NCBI RefSeq assembly: GCF_013282745.1
Contig: NZ_CP054045.1
Span: 9,928 to 73,927, forward strand
Length of the DNA: 64,000 nucleotides
Direction: 5' to 3'
Source of the DNA: Yersinia bercovieri ATCC 43970
Lineage (GTDB): Bacteria > Pseudomonadota > Gammaproteobacteria > Enterobacterales > Enterobacteriaceae
Position numbers and translations under genes: made by a program
Shown here: positions 1 through 8,657 of the stretch, one piece after another
Numbering within the stretch: the first letter of the stretch is position 1
How the letters are laid out: the number at the start of each line of letters is the position of its first letter
The notes under the pieces: model-generated
Databases searched by the model: none
Told to the model about the DNA's origin: nothing
The model's input: only the letters and a program-made list of their open reading frames with translations

Positions 1-2
1 AA

Positions 3-644
3 AATGCCCTTCAGGTAATAACGTTGCAGAGCACAATTCAGACCCAAGCCGCAGATTATGATAATCAAATATATCAATTGGAAATTCAGAAAAATGATTT
101 AGCCCGCCAACTCGCTGATGCTGACGCCAGTGGGACATTGGTTGTGACTTCGCCGGTTGAGGGATTGGTTGATTCATTGAGTGTAACACAAGGGCAGATG
201 ATTAACGTTGGTGATAGTCTGCTGCAAATTATACCTGGGGAGGCTAGCCACTATGTTTTGGTTCTATGGATACCAAGCCATGCGGCTCCGTATATCTCCA
301 TCGGTGACAAAGTGAATATCCGCTACGATGCATTTCCTGCGGAAAAATTTGGTCAGTTTCCCGGTAAGATCCTTTCTATTTCTGGCACCCCAGCTACTCA
401 ACAGGAAATGGCAACTTATCCCGCAGCGCCGCCAAAAACACCTGATATTCCACAAACTTGGTATAAAGTGATTGTATTACCGGAAAACAGTTCTTTCAGT
501 TATCAAGGTCGCCGTTTGGATGCTGAAAGCGGCATGAAAGCCACCAGTACGTTATTCCTCGAAAAGCGAAGACTCTATCAGTGGATACTCTCGCCTCTTT
601 ATGACATCAGAAATAGCGCAGGGGGGCCGGTCAATGGAAAATGA
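3..644 (+). CDS. cvaA: Microcin/colicin V secretion membrane fusion protein (HlyD/CvaA family), 5' truncated
   Basis: The reading frame is open from the first bases, so the N-terminus lies outside the window; about 213 residues remain. The visible part starts in the periplasmic coiled coil, continues with a lipoyl/barrel-sandwich segment (TSPVEGLVDSLSVTQGQMI) and a beta-barrel region, and lacks the N-terminal membrane anchor. HlyD-family adaptors link an inner-membrane ABC exporter to TolC. The stop overlaps the start of the C39-peptidase ABC transporter by 11 bp, the same order as cvaA-cvaB of colicin V, which supports a role in export of a double-glycine peptide. The substrate gene is not visible here. 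Family call is firm; the specific name is by analogy. Confidence 0.85.
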   Translation, partial: NALQVITLQSTIQTQAADYDNQIYQLEIQKNDLARQLADADASGTLVVTSPVEGLVDSLSVTQGQMINVGDSLLQIIPGEASHYVLVLWIPSHAAPYISIGDKVNIRYDAFPAEKFGQFPGKILSISGTPATQQEMATYPAAPPKTPDIPQTWYKVIVLPENSSFSYQGRRLDAESGMKATSTLFLEKRRLYQWILSPLYDIRNSAGGPVNGK

Positions 645-2769
645 TGCCCTGACTTGGCTTAAGGATCATCTAAGCCTGTCATTCCGTCGCAAGGTGCCGG
701 TAATGCTACAAACAGAGGCCGCAGAATGTGGGCTGGCTTGCCTGACGATGATCGCCAGTTATCACGGTCGGAGAACAAATATCCTCGCACTGCGGCAGGA
801 TTTTGGTATTTCGGCTCGTGGGGCTACTCTCACGACATTGACAGGCATAACAGGGGCGTTAGGCTTGGCATCAAGAGCACTCTCGTTGGATCTTGATGAG
901 CTTAACCAACTCTCGCTGCCTTGTCTTTTACACTGGGATTTCAACCACTTTGTGGTGCTGACTCAGATCAAAGGTGAAAGTGTTGTTATCCATGATCCCG
1001 CTATCGGCAGAAGGGTCGTTAAACGAAAAGAGTTATCAGAGCACTTCACTGGCGTTGCCTTGGAATTGTGGCCTGAAACGGGGTTTATTCGCGAAAATCG
1101 GCAGGTACGGATAAAAATCTCAGAACTACTGCGCAACATCAGCGGCTTTAGAAGTGCTTTGCTAAAGATATTCTGCCTCTCACTGATCATTGAATTTATC
1201 AGTCTGTTACTGCCTGTTGGCACACAATTGGTCATGGATCATGTTATTCCCGCCACTGATTTTGGCTTACTCAGCTTAATTTGTTTGAGCTTATTCGTCA
1301 TAACGCTACTTCAGGCCAGCGTTATTGTATGGCGGAGTTGGTCGGTCATTATTATGGACACACTGACTGATATTCAGTGGAAGGATGGCCTGTTCCGCCA
1401 TCTGTTACGTTTACCTTTGTCTTGGTTTGAAAAACGCAAACTGGGTGATATACAATCGCGGTTTGGCTCGTTAGGCACCATGCGTCTGACATTTATACAT
1501 GATATCACCGGCAGTATTATTAATGGCATTATGGTGATCGGTTCACTGGCCATGTTAATACTTTATGGACATTCGCTGGTTTTTATTGTGCTTGGTTTTA
1601 CTGCCCTCTATGTTTTACTGCGGATGTTCACGTTCTCCCGTTATAAGCAGCTTTCAGAAGAGCGCTTAATAAAAGACGCTAATGCGAGTTCTTACCTGAC
1701 TGAGACATTATTTGGTATTGCTACCGTTCGCGCTCAGGGCATTGCTGGGCTGCGTCGCCGCAATTGGCTCACATTGACTACCGATGCGGCTAATGCATCG
1801 GTGACACTTAATAAATTTGATATGCTATTTAGCATTGTCAGTACATTTATTAACACCTGCGATAACCTTGTCATTCTCTGGCTGGGCATTTCTTTCGTCA
1901 TGGAAAGACAAATGACTATCGGGACTTTTGTGGCTTTTGGGACGTTCCGTGCTATTTTTTCTGATCGGGCACTTTCTCTCACCGATATATTTTTGCATTT
2001 TCGCATGCTTTCCATGCATAACGAACGTGTTGCCGATATCGCTTTAACCAAAGCAGAGTACAACGCACCTGAAAGGGACATATTTCCACCTGGGGTTGCA
2101 CTCAGTCTGTTCGCAGAAAACCTGTCTTTTCGTTATGATAATCAGTCACCTTATACTTTCAGTAATTTAAATTTGTCGCTTAATGCAGGGGAGAGCGTGG
2201 CGATTATCGGCCCTTCTGGCTGTGGTAAAACAACACTGATGAAACTGCTCTGCGGGCTAACAAAACCGACTGAAGGGAAAATATTAGCTAGCGGAAAAGA
2301 TATCCATGGGGTTGGTGTGAATAATTACTGCAAAGTCGTCGCCTGTATTTTGCAGGAAGACAGATTGTTTGCTGGCTCTCTGCGGGAGAATATATCTGGA
2401 TTCAGTGTAGTAGAAGATGAAGGTTGGTTAAAGGAGTGCGCACAACTGAGTTATATTTATGAAGATATTATAAATATGCCGATGGGATTCGATACCTTAA
2501 TTGGCGAACTCGGCGAGGGCCTCTCCGGTGGGCAACGACAGCGAATATTTATTGCACGGGCACTTTATCGCAAGCCTGGAATCCTATTTATGGATGAGGC
2601 AACAAGTCATTTAGATGAGCGTAATGAAGCATTGATAAATAAGGCAATTTCCAGCCTCAATATAACACGAGTTATTATTGCGCACCGGCCGTCAACCATC
2701 TCATCAGCAGATAGGACTATCATTATTAATAATGGCATTGTTGCAAATAGCCTTCAGCAGAATATCTGA
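634..2769 (+). CDS. cvaB: Bacteriocin/microcin ABC exporter with C39 peptidase (CvaB-like)
   Basis: A 711-residue peptidase-containing ABC transporter. The N-terminal C39 domain has its catalytic Cys at about residue 32 (QTEAAECGLACL) and the His/Asp pair in HFVVL and DPAIG; it cleaves double-glycine leaders. A multi-helix membrane domain follows (about 170-430). The ATPase has Walker A GPSGCGKTT (about 526), signature LSGGQRQ (about 630), Walker B ILFMDEATS (about 650) and an H-loop in IIAHRP. All catalytic motifs are present, so the protein looks functional. I chose the ATG at 634, which follows a GGGGG stretch and overlaps the upstream gene; an in-frame ATG at 601 is also possible. No double-glycine substrate gene follows within 300 bp. 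Confidence 0.93.
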   Translation: MENDALTWLKDHLSLSFRRKVPVMLQTEAAECGLACLTMIASYHGRRTNILALRQDFGISARGATLTTLTGITGALGLASRALSLDLDELNQLSLPCLLHWDFNHFVVLTQIKGESVVIHDPAIGRRVVKRKELSEHFTGVALELWPETGFIRENRQVRIKISELLRNISGFRSALLKIFCLSLIIEFISLLLPVGTQLVMDHVIPATDFGLLSLICLSLFVITLLQASVIVWRSWSVIIMDTLTDIQWKDGLFRHLLRLPLSWFEKRKLGDIQSRFGSLGTMRLTFIHDITGSIINGIMVIGSLAMLILYGHSLVFIVLGFTALYVLLRMFTFSRYKQLSEERLIKDANASSYLTETLFGIATVRAQGIAGLRRRNWLTLTTDAANASVTLNKFDMLFSIVSTFINTCDNLVILWLGISFVMERQMTIGTFVAFGTFRAIFSDRALSLTDIFLHFRMLSMHNERVADIALTKAEYNAPERDIFPPGVALSLFAENLSFRYDNQSPYTFSNLNLSLNAGESVAIIGPSGCGKTTLMKLLCGLTKPTEGKILASGKDIHGVGVNNYCKVVACILQEDRLFAGSLRENISGFSVVEDEGWLKECAQLSYIYEDIINMPMGFDTLIGELGEGLSGGQRQRIFIARALYRKPGILFMDEATSHLDERNEALINKAISSLNITRVIIAHRPSTISSADRTIIINNGIVANSLQQNI

Positions 2770-3084
2770 TAAACCGGAATATTAATATTGGTTACTTTAT
2801 AATTTTCCGTGAGTGATTATCTGTCATGAAAGCCAAATGTCGTATTTTTCAGCTACGCTCCCACTGTGCCTAGCGCACCTTTTTGTTTGTTTCCCCCTAT
2901 AAGGTTTCCTGGCGAACACTCATACACTGGCGACTTTTCCCCTGCCTATTGGCTTTACCCGCAGAGTGCCAAATAGACTCGCGGGAGCATTTGAACAGAG
3001 ATTTATGGTATTACTGTATTGACAGAATTCAAACAGTAAGTTTACGTATAAAACTCACAGTTAGTTATTAATGAAGGTGAGAAA
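2770..3084. other. Intergenic region with one copy of the 25-bp TTGGC..GCCAA motif
   Basis: No convincing gene. The 62-codon reading frame at 2883-3071 has no clear ribosome binding site and a low-complexity composition. The region holds the 25-bp motif at 2949-2973 and the ribosome binding site (GAAGGTGAG) of the next gene. It marks the switch from the exporter operon to the accessory region. Confidence 0.5.
2949..2973 (+). repeat. 25-bp dispersed motif, copy 1
   Basis: TTGGCTTTACCCGCAGAGTG followed by CCAAA; the ends TTGGC and GCCAA are inverted repeats. Related copies at 4767, 6138, 7780 and 8765, all on the same strand. Confidence 0.7.
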
Positions 3085-3318
3085 ATGAACAAAGCTCGCA
3101 GAAAGTCTCTGGCGGCAATCAGCTCTCAACTCGAAAGCCTGAAAGCCGATCTCGAAGTCCTTCGTGATGAGGAGCAAGAATACTTAGAAAACATGCCGGA
3201 AGGGTTACAGCAGTCTGAACGCGGACAGGCGTCAGAGGATGCCATAACTCAGCTTGACGATGCCTTAGATGGTGTTGATGCCGTCATCGAAACCCTTTCG
3301 GAAGTTATTGATGGTTGA
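3085..3318 (+). CDS. Small acidic coiled-coil protein, unknown function
   Basis: 77 residues with a strong ribosome binding site (GAAGGTGAGAAA) before the ATG. The protein is highly charged and acidic with a predicted long helix (SSQLESLKADLEVLRDEEQEYLEN), and then a second helix of heptad character. I recognise it as resembling hypothetical proteins common on enterobacterial plasmids but know no function. It lies 54 bp upstream of the next gene on the same strand, so the two may be cotranscribed. Confidence 0.75.
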   Translation: MNKARRKSLAAISSQLESLKADLEVLRDEEQEYLENMPEGLQQSERGQASEDAITQLDDALDGVDAVIETLSEVIDG

Positions 3319-3372
3319 CCCTATGTAGGATGGGGTTCCATGGCTGTCGAAAATATATAGGAATAGAACACC

Positions 3373-3822
3373 ATGAAAAACCGTAATCGTCTGACAAAAA
3401 AAGATGAATCTGCCCTACATATGCTCGATGTCCTTCTGGAGAACGAACGTAAGGTGGAACAGCGGTATGAGCTACCTTTCCGGGCACCACGGGAGATTCT
3501 CACCAGTCTGCAACAATGTGAACATTGCGGTGAAGATATAGCTCTGCTGATTTTCGGTGATAGCGCTTCCGATGTCCCCGGGCTGGAGGCATACGCAAGA
3601 CTGATGAAAGTGCCCGTTGTACAGACAAATCTCCCTACCTGGGTGATTACCCCACCCCTCGACCCCAGCTCTTTAGAGAACCCTTCGTTATTGTTGAAAA
3701 TTCACCCTGATAAAGGCGCACCCTGTTTGATCACTCCTGACGAATGGCTCAACATGATCCATCAAATGAGTGATAATCATTGCAAGCTATGTAGAAAGAG
3801 TGGAAAAAGGTCGAAAAATTGA
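3373..3822 (+). CDS. Unknown protein with two CxxC pairs
   Basis: 149 residues, starting at an ATG after TAGAACACC. Two cysteine pairs, CEHC (about 50-53) and CKLC (near the C-terminus), could bind a metal or form a disulfide; no signal peptide is visible. The spacing to the 77-residue gene upstream suggests a two-gene unit. I do not recognise the family. Confidence 0.7.
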   Translation: MKNRNRLTKKDESALHMLDVLLENERKVEQRYELPFRAPREILTSLQQCEHCGEDIALLIFGDSASDVPGLEAYARLMKVPVVQTNLPTWVITPPLDPSSLENPSLLLKIHPDKGAPCLITPDEWLNMIHQMSDNHCKLCRKSGKRSKN

Positions 3823-3971
3823 CAATCGGGGTTACGGTATAGCCCCATAAACCGTAGGTTTATGTTCAAATACCCCGCAGCGCCCAAGTATCAATTTTAT
3901 CCTGTTTATAAGCTAAACTGTCGTACCTTTTGCTCTACTTGTTATTTCGTCGTTTACTGTAAGGATTTGAA

Positions 3972-4664
3972 ATGAAAAGGTTATTGTTACTATCTCTTGT
4001 CGTTTTATATGGGTGTAGCACAACCCCTGTCATAGTAAAATCCTATGATAAGCCAGATAAAGGCTATGTTGTGTATACGCCAAAATCAGGTTTCCAACGT
4101 TTCGATGGATTATATTTACAAGGATTCAAAAGTTCGAGCTACAAATATTTAAATAATTGTGTTGCTACAGGCCCGTTAACACCAAATAAAATTTTACAAG
4201 CCAGTTTGTCATATGATGAAAATGATGGCGTTGTATACCTGCGCTATCCTGGTGGGCCGTCAATGGCAAGCTGCGACATTAATCAGGAGAATATAAATAT
4301 TGATGTTGAAAACTATATTAATAAAACAATGACTGTAATGGAGGAAAGTAATTCTCGGGAAGCTGATGCATTAGAAAATAAAAAATCACAGAGAAAATCT
4401 AATCCAGGAAAAGCAGCAACCGATGATTCAATACAACTCTTTGTTAAATATTGTACCTTATTGAAAGATGCAACGAATAATTCAAGTTATCTTAATGATC
4501 TACGTAGTATGAAACATGAATATATCGGAGTAAATATGAATAAATTTATTTATAACCATGCTTTATATTATGTCAATAATAGTGGTTATTATTCATACTG
4601 CGAGTCTGCCTTGCCAAAATTGAAAGCAAAAATTTACACCCTCAATATTGATCCGACAAAGTAA
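3972..4664 (+). CDS. Putative lipoprotein, unknown function
   Basis: 230 residues with a lipoprotein signal peptide: MKRLLLLSLVVLYGC, lipobox LYGC with Cys at residue 15. The mature part is hydrophilic, contains an internal charged low-complexity stretch (about 125-150), and four further cysteines. Preceded by AAGGATTTGAA, a good ribosome binding site. It has its own intergenic region and is strongly AT-rich. No family recognised. Confidence 0.75.
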   Translation: MKRLLLLSLVVLYGCSTTPVIVKSYDKPDKGYVVYTPKSGFQRFDGLYLQGFKSSSYKYLNNCVATGPLTPNKILQASLSYDENDGVVYLRYPGGPSMASCDINQENINIDVENYINKTMTVMEESNSREADALENKKSQRKSNPGKAATDDSIQLFVKYCTLLKDATNNSSYLNDLRSMKHEYIGVNMNKFIYNHALYYVNNSGYYSYCESALPKLKAKIYTLNIDPTK

Positions 4665-4766
4665 GCAAATATCATTAACACGATACGAATGGCAACAGGT
4701 AGTAGATCGGAAACTTCAAGCCATTCGTTACGAGTTGCACCACCGTCTCTCCTAAGCTCTCTAAGC

Positions 4767-4791
4767 TTGGCTTTACCCGCAAAGGGCCAAA
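4767..4791 (+). repeat. 25-bp dispersed motif, copy 2
   Basis: TTGGCTTTACCCGCAAAGGG followed by CCAAA; three differences from copy 1. Lies between two unrelated genes, about 95 bp upstream of the next start. Confidence 0.7.
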
Positions 4792-4886
4792 ACATAACCC
4801 CGCCAGTTCGAAGTGAACCACTAAAGTTGGTGGCTTTGGTTTTAATACATTAAGTGGTATTCTGTTTTTTTATATAAGGCTTCCCC

Positions 4887-5216
4887 ATGCTATATAGTCC
4901 TGATTTGCAAAATAGCCGAGTAGCAGGAGCTATTGCTTTAGCCATTATTGATGATCTAAAAGATAACAACTTTTCTTTTTCTGGTTTCCCAATGATAGAA
5001 ATTACTCAGGAAGAGAGTAAATCATTTAAAGTTACGTTATCTTTTTCGGTAAAAAACACTATAGCTTGTCATCAATTCCAATTATCTGAAGATGTGGCAC
5101 TAAAAGCAGAAAGTATATTTAAAGAAAAAAAGAGTTATCCGCGAGATATATTTGCCGCTGTTCAGGAAGCCGTGGCTCAGTTGGAATCAAAAATCAGTAA
5201 GATTCGTAGATCGTAG
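4887..5216 (+). CDS. Unknown protein, 109 residues
   Basis: Starts at ATG 4887 after TATAAGGCTTCCCC. The sequence is an alpha/beta mixture with no membrane segment or signal peptide and no motif that I recognise. Its 3' end overlaps the convergent gene on the other strand by about 40 bp as annotated, but if that gene really ends near 5280 (see its entry) there is no overlap. Confidence 0.65.
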   Translation: MLYSPDLQNSRVAGAIALAIIDDLKDNNFSFSGFPMIEITQEESKSFKVTLSFSVKNTIACHQFQLSEDVALKAESIFKEKKSYPRDIFAAVQEAVAQLESKISKIRRS

Positions 5217-5704
5217 ACAAAAAGGCCAAAAATGTAAAAAACTCGGCCAGGTAAATACTGGCCGTTTGTCCCGCCAAGCTTAACTCCCCCCCACCAACGC
5301 TTTACCCATCCCCACACTCGTTTAGCCCATATCAACAGACGGCCCCCATCAGACTGCGCGGTATACGCTCCCGTCTGGTTATTGCCACCTCCGACCTGTA
5401 TCTGTACTAGCCCACCATTGATAGTGCAATTTTCCAGTAAAGCGGCGGGTGTCTCGGTGTGTTCTTGATGATTTTTAATGTGCAATTTTCTCCGCCCTTC
5501 CGTTGTAATTCCCTGGAGCATAAACCCATAAATTCCATCACGGTCATTTCTGACAGGACGCGGCTCTGCCCACCCTTGCGCGCATAGATGGTCAAAATGG
5601 AAGAGCACCGTATCTTTATCGTAATGGTGCAAATCAGTAATTTGCACAATGCCGTTCTGTGCAAGATTTAAAATTTTGTCTGTTAACGCATTATCAATTT
5701 GCAT
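5177..5704 (-). CDS. Winged-helix-like unknown protein with Trp-rich C-terminus; probable frameshift near the 3' end
   Basis: 175 residues as read. The first 75 residues (NALTDKILNLAQNGIVQITD...) resemble a winged-helix fold; the C-terminal part has an aromatic, basic amphipathic segment (LIWAKRVWGWVKRWWGG). A strong Rho-independent terminator for this strand (5263-5235) lies inside the last 30 codons. One extra G in the G7 run (5286-5292) would stop translation at 5280-5282, just before that terminator. The last 35 residues are therefore probably an artefact of a 1-base indel or of a real mutation. Confidence 0.65.
   Translation of the reverse strand: MQIDNALTDKILNLAQNGIVQITDLHHYDKDTVLFHFDHLCAQGWAEPRPVRNDRDGIYGFMLQGITTEGRRKLHIKNHQEHTETPAALLENCTINGGLVQIQVGGGNNQTGAYTAQSDGGRLLIWAKRVWGWVKRWWGGVKLGGTNGQYLPGRVFYIFGLFVYDLRILLIFDSN
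5235..5263 (-). terminator. Rho-independent terminator
   Basis: On the minus strand: GGCCAG, 7-nt loop, CTGGCC, then GAGTTTTTT. It sits inside the annotated 3' end of the minus-strand gene, which argues that the gene should stop earlier. Confidence 0.8.
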
Positions 5705-6162
5705 ACGGATACCTTATAAGATGTAATCTGATTTAACTTAATTGAGTGTCGCTGGGTTGTATTATCATTTTTAAAAAAATCAGTATATCATGTTTTTTAA
5801 TCCTGTTTTGGCAGGAGGAAATCGCCGTAAATATGCAAGCAAATTTTGCATACAAATATGCTTGCAACGATTTCAATTTACCTGTTAATAGGTTTTTTCA
5901 AAACCTAAAAGGTAGATTGATTTTTTACTAGCGCAATAAACCCCGTGAAGACAATATATTTCCCTCCTCTGTTTCTTATTTTCCTTTCATGCTGAAAGCA
6001 TAACGTAGGGATATCTGGTTATGTTTCCGTGGGAAGGAAAAATTCTGACATACGCTTTCCTTTATTGCCGGAGTAACCGGTTAACGGCATGAAACATGCC
6101 AGTGGCCCCTCGCTTTCTCTCTACTGGCTATGTCTGTTGTGTTTACCCCTAGAGTGCCAAAA
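5705..6162. other. Non-coding stretch with inverted repeat
   Basis: No gene supported; the 61-codon frame at 5746-5931 has no protein-like character. An inverted repeat GCAAGCA...TGCTTGC is present around 5838-5868. A 25-bp motif copy lies at 6138-6162. Confidence 0.4.
6138..6162 (+). repeat. 25-bp dispersed motif, copy 3 (degenerate)
   Basis: TTGTGTTTACCCCTAGAGTG followed by CCAAA; the right half matches the consensus, the left half is changed. Confidence 0.5.
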
Positions 6163-6188
6163 CTCAAAACCGCCCAAAATGGCGGCTT
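6163..6188 (-). terminator. Terminator of the 70-residue gene
   Basis: Minus strand: CCGCC, ATTTTG loop, GGCGG, then TTTTGAGTTTT. It follows the stop of the 6211-6423 gene. Confidence 0.7.
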
Positions 6189-6210
6189 TGCTGCATCAGT
6201 TTAGGCCAGA

Positions 6211-6423
6211 TCAAGACTTGAAGAGGCAAACCCACTCAATAATCTCATCAAGCTGTTTGCTGTCCAAATCAGTACAATTCGCAAAAATTGCAGCAGCTAC
6301 AAGTCCTTGTTTCTTCTCCGTTGTAGAACCTACACTCGGTTTACCGTCCATTCCTTGATGCCCTTCATCTGTTAGAACTCTCCTGCCGCTATGAGTTACA
6401 AACTGTTCAGCTTTGATTTGCAT
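6211..6423 (-). CDS. Small unknown protein
   Basis: 70 residues; a good ribosome binding site (AAGGAATGAAACG) precedes the ATG, and a terminator follows, so the gene is probably real. The C-terminal half (LVAAAIFANCTDLDSKQL...) looks like two helices; no motif recognised. Lies 73 bp downstream of the next minus-strand gene and may be cotranscribed with it. Confidence 0.6.
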   Translation of the reverse strand: MQIKAEQFVTHSGRRVLTDEGHQGMDGKPSVGSTTEKKQGLVAAAIFANCTDLDSKQLDEIIEWVCLFKS

Positions 6424-6496
6424 CGTTTCATTCCTTATTTATGGTGCTTCGTATTATGATAGCCGTCATGGTTTATATGTAGCTTATCTTTATCGA

Positions 6497-6724
6497 TTAA
6501 CCCTGCTTAAGCTCTCGTTTTTTAGCTTGTTTAACGGCCTCTTCAATGATTTCATCTTCTTGCAAACCAGTAACATACGCCAGTGCAGCAACGGTAATGT
6601 CACCACCTTCGATAAACTCCCTCACTTCATCGGAGGATAGAGATTCCAAATTATCATAGGCAACAGAAAGCGCATCAGCGGTACGGTACAGTAATTTTTT
6701 TCTCTCAAAACTCAGTCTTGCCAT
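6497..6724 (-). CDS. Small unknown alpha-helical protein
   Basis: 75 residues, mostly helical and charged (MARLSFERKKLLYRTADALS...). The ATG follows GAGGGTCTAAAG, a good ribosome binding site. It lies between the RelB-like gene (7662-6820) and the 70-residue gene, all on the minus strand. Function unknown. Confidence 0.6.
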   Translation of the reverse strand: MARLSFERKKLLYRTADALSVAYDNLESLSSDEVREFIEGGDITVAALAYVTGLQEDEIIEEAVKQAKKRELKQG

Positions 6725-6819
6725 CTTTAGACCCTCTTGTTAATCGTGGGTTGTGACATATGTCTGTCAAGGCTATCAGCTTCTTGGCTGACACTCAGTA
6801 TCACTTATTTATCATCATA

Positions 6820-7662
6820 TTAGTCATGATTTTGTATTTCCTTATTAAGGGAGTCAGGTATATCGGTTTGGCAATTATTGATGATGATCTCTGCCTGTTC
6901 ACGCGAGAATCCAAAGGGTATCAACGCATGATGTAAGGCTCCCGCATCAAGCCCCTGGCTATTGTCCCTAACCCTGAATCGAATCCCTTGTTTACGGCCT
7001 GTCATGACTAGATTAATGACCGCCGTCTGGAATAAAGTGCCTTCCTCCAGCGCTTCCGTGAGACGGGCCTCAAAGGTGTCCCAATGCTTTATTGCTATAT
7101 TATTTTCAATCAATATAACCTGAAAATGACGGATAATGTCTTTCCCTATACTTAATACCCGTCCGAACGATATGACCGCGATATTGATATAGGCGGCCAA
7201 TTCATTTAGCAAAACATATTCCGCGCCAGAATAGTTAACACTATGGTCTAATCTATTGGCGATATATAAGGCATCCCCACAGGCCGCTAATAGAGACTTA
7301 TATTCATCGCGGGGGACAGAATTTTCGATAGCCTCATCGAAACTATTAAACAAATCAGTGAAACCTCGTAATGTAGAGATAATAATCCTACAGTGATTGG
7401 GATATATTGGGTTGTTATTTTTTTGGTTGCTCGCCAAATCTCTAATGACCCAATAGGCAAGATTGAATTTATCAAGAATTTCTTTTCTCAGCTCTTCTGG
7501 AGTTTTCAGTTTCTCGATCACAACAAAAGGAAGTTTCTTATTCTGGACGATATATTTACAGGTATTAATAATTACTTCGGTTTGAGATGTCCCCAATTCG
7601 CTGAGCACATCATCAAAGCTCTGTTTTAATTCATCATCAATACGTATCGTAATTGTTGCCAT
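6820..7662 (-). CDS. Unknown protein with RelB/RHH-like N-terminal DNA-binding domain
   Basis: 280 residues from the ATG at 7662, chosen because AGGGAGAAAGGC precedes it; a longer frame to 7803 exists but would translate through the operator. Residues 1-45 (MATITIRIDDELKQSFDDVL) look like the ribbon-helix-helix of RelB/DinJ antitoxins. The remaining 230 residues are not familiar and are far longer than an antitoxin. A perfect palindrome upstream (7698-7717) plus a second half-site suggests autoregulation by the N-terminal domain. No matching toxin gene is adjacent. Confidence 0.7.
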   Translation of the reverse strand: MATITIRIDDELKQSFDDVLSELGTSQTEVIINTCKYIVQNKKLPFVVIEKLKTPEELRKEILDKFNLAYWVIRDLASNQKNNNPIYPNHCRIIISTLRGFTDLFNSFDEAIENSVPRDEYKSLLAACGDALYIANRLDHSVNYSGAEYVLLNELAAYINIAVISFGRVLSIGKDIIRHFQVILIENNIAIKHWDTFEARLTEALEEGTLFQTAVINLVMTGRKQGIRFRVRDNSQGLDAGALHHALIPFGFSREQAEIIINNCQTDIPDSLNKEIQNHD

Positions 7663-7697
7663 TGCCTTTCTCCCTGCGGTATGTGCCCTTATTAAAT

Positions 7698-7747
7698 GTA
7701 CTGCAAAAATGCAGTACGCGCAAGTTGATAATGCATTTTTGCAGTAC
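7698..7747. promoter_or_regulatory. Paired operator upstream of the RelB-like gene
   Basis: GTACTGCA-AAAA-TGCAGTAC at 7698-7717 is a perfect inverted repeat. A second, imperfect copy (TGCATTTTTGCAGTAC) is at 7732-7747. Position just upstream of an RHH-type gene suggests autorepression (inference). Confidence 0.6.
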
Positions 7748-7779
7748 AGTTTACGTTGATGCTGCTTTCCCCCCCGCTT

Positions 7780-7804
7780 CCAGGGTTTACGCGAAGAGTG
7801 CAAA
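7780..7804 (+). repeat. 25-bp dispersed motif, copy 4 (degenerate)
   Basis: CAGGGTTTACGCGAAGAGTG followed by CAAA; the centre and right part match the consensus. A weaker relative (TTGTGTTTACCCGT) is at about 7867. Confidence 0.45.
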
Positions 7805-7943
7805 ACACTAACCAGCTGTTGCCAGTGGCGCTTTAATGGTTGTATGTCACTTCCCTAGTAGTGCGTTTGTGTTTACCCGTAAAAACCACCCAAAATTAAC
7901 TGGTAAGGCGGCTATTTTAGCAATTGATGGCACACTATAGCCA

Positions 7944-8645
7944 CTACGGAGAAGTTTTCTTTACGGGTGGTGTAGATCTTACGTTGTGTACGAAAATATC
8001 ATCATAATTTAATTCATATAGTTCTGAAAATAATTTAGATAATTGTCTATGCAAAATAATATATTTCTTTGAGGCTTCGACCGTCAAGTGGTAGTTTTTA
8101 TACATGATGGTGTTATTTATTTCAACCAGCTCCAGTCTTAATTTAGAGTTACATTTTCCGATATTGGATAATAGTGGTATTACTTTAAGTTCATTTACGC
8201 TAGTGTTAAATAATTTTAACGTTCTAATTAGTGACCATGTAGTTATATAAGATTGAAACGCTTTTTCATCCAACTTATTAAGATATTCACGTAAATCTTT
8301 AAGCCATGCTTCATCTTTTTCACTATAAATAGTTATATCCTCAAGTATGGTACAGCGTGATTTTATAAAATCTGTAGTAAGTTTCATTTCAGTTAATGAT
8401 TCTAAAATATTTTCTGCTTTTTTGAATGCGACATCATTAACTTTATTGCTCAACCATTTGTTAACTTTAAATGCAGACCATAAAGCAAGTAAGAAAGTAC
8501 ACATGGCAATTAGCGCCGTTAAAGCTGGTGCAGTTATCCTTGTTGGATCTTTATAGAGGCCCCATAAAACAACCACAGTCGCGAACATACCTAAAAAAAA
8601 GAAAAATACATGAGAAAGGAGATAATTTAATTTCAATTTTTTCAT
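7944..8645 (-). CDS. Putative inner-membrane protein, unknown function
   Basis: 233 residues from the ATG at 8645 (MKKLKLN); a frame start 12 bp earlier is possible. Two hydrophobic segments near the N-terminus (about 8-28 and 38-58) would place the long helical C-terminal part in the cytoplasm. Very AT-rich. A GC-poor stem with T5 downstream (about 7890-7915) may end transcription. No family recognised. Confidence 0.65.
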   Translation of the reverse strand: MKKLKLNYLLSHVFFFFLGMFATVVVLWGLYKDPTRITAPALTALIAMCTFLLALWSAFKVNKWLSNKVNDVAFKKAENILESLTEMKLTTDFIKSRCTILEDITIYSEKDEAWLKDLREYLNKLDEKAFQSYITTWSLIRTLKLFNTSVNELKVIPLLSNIGKCNSKLRLELVEINNTIMYKNYHLTVEASKKYIILHRQLSKLFSELYELNYDDIFVHNVRSTPPVKKTSP

Positions 8646-8657
8646 TATGACGTCCAA

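Noticed and set aside
2883-3071. 62-codon frame after the ABC transporter
   Set aside because: No initiation signal and overlaps the 25-bp dispersed motif; not a convincing microcin precursor.
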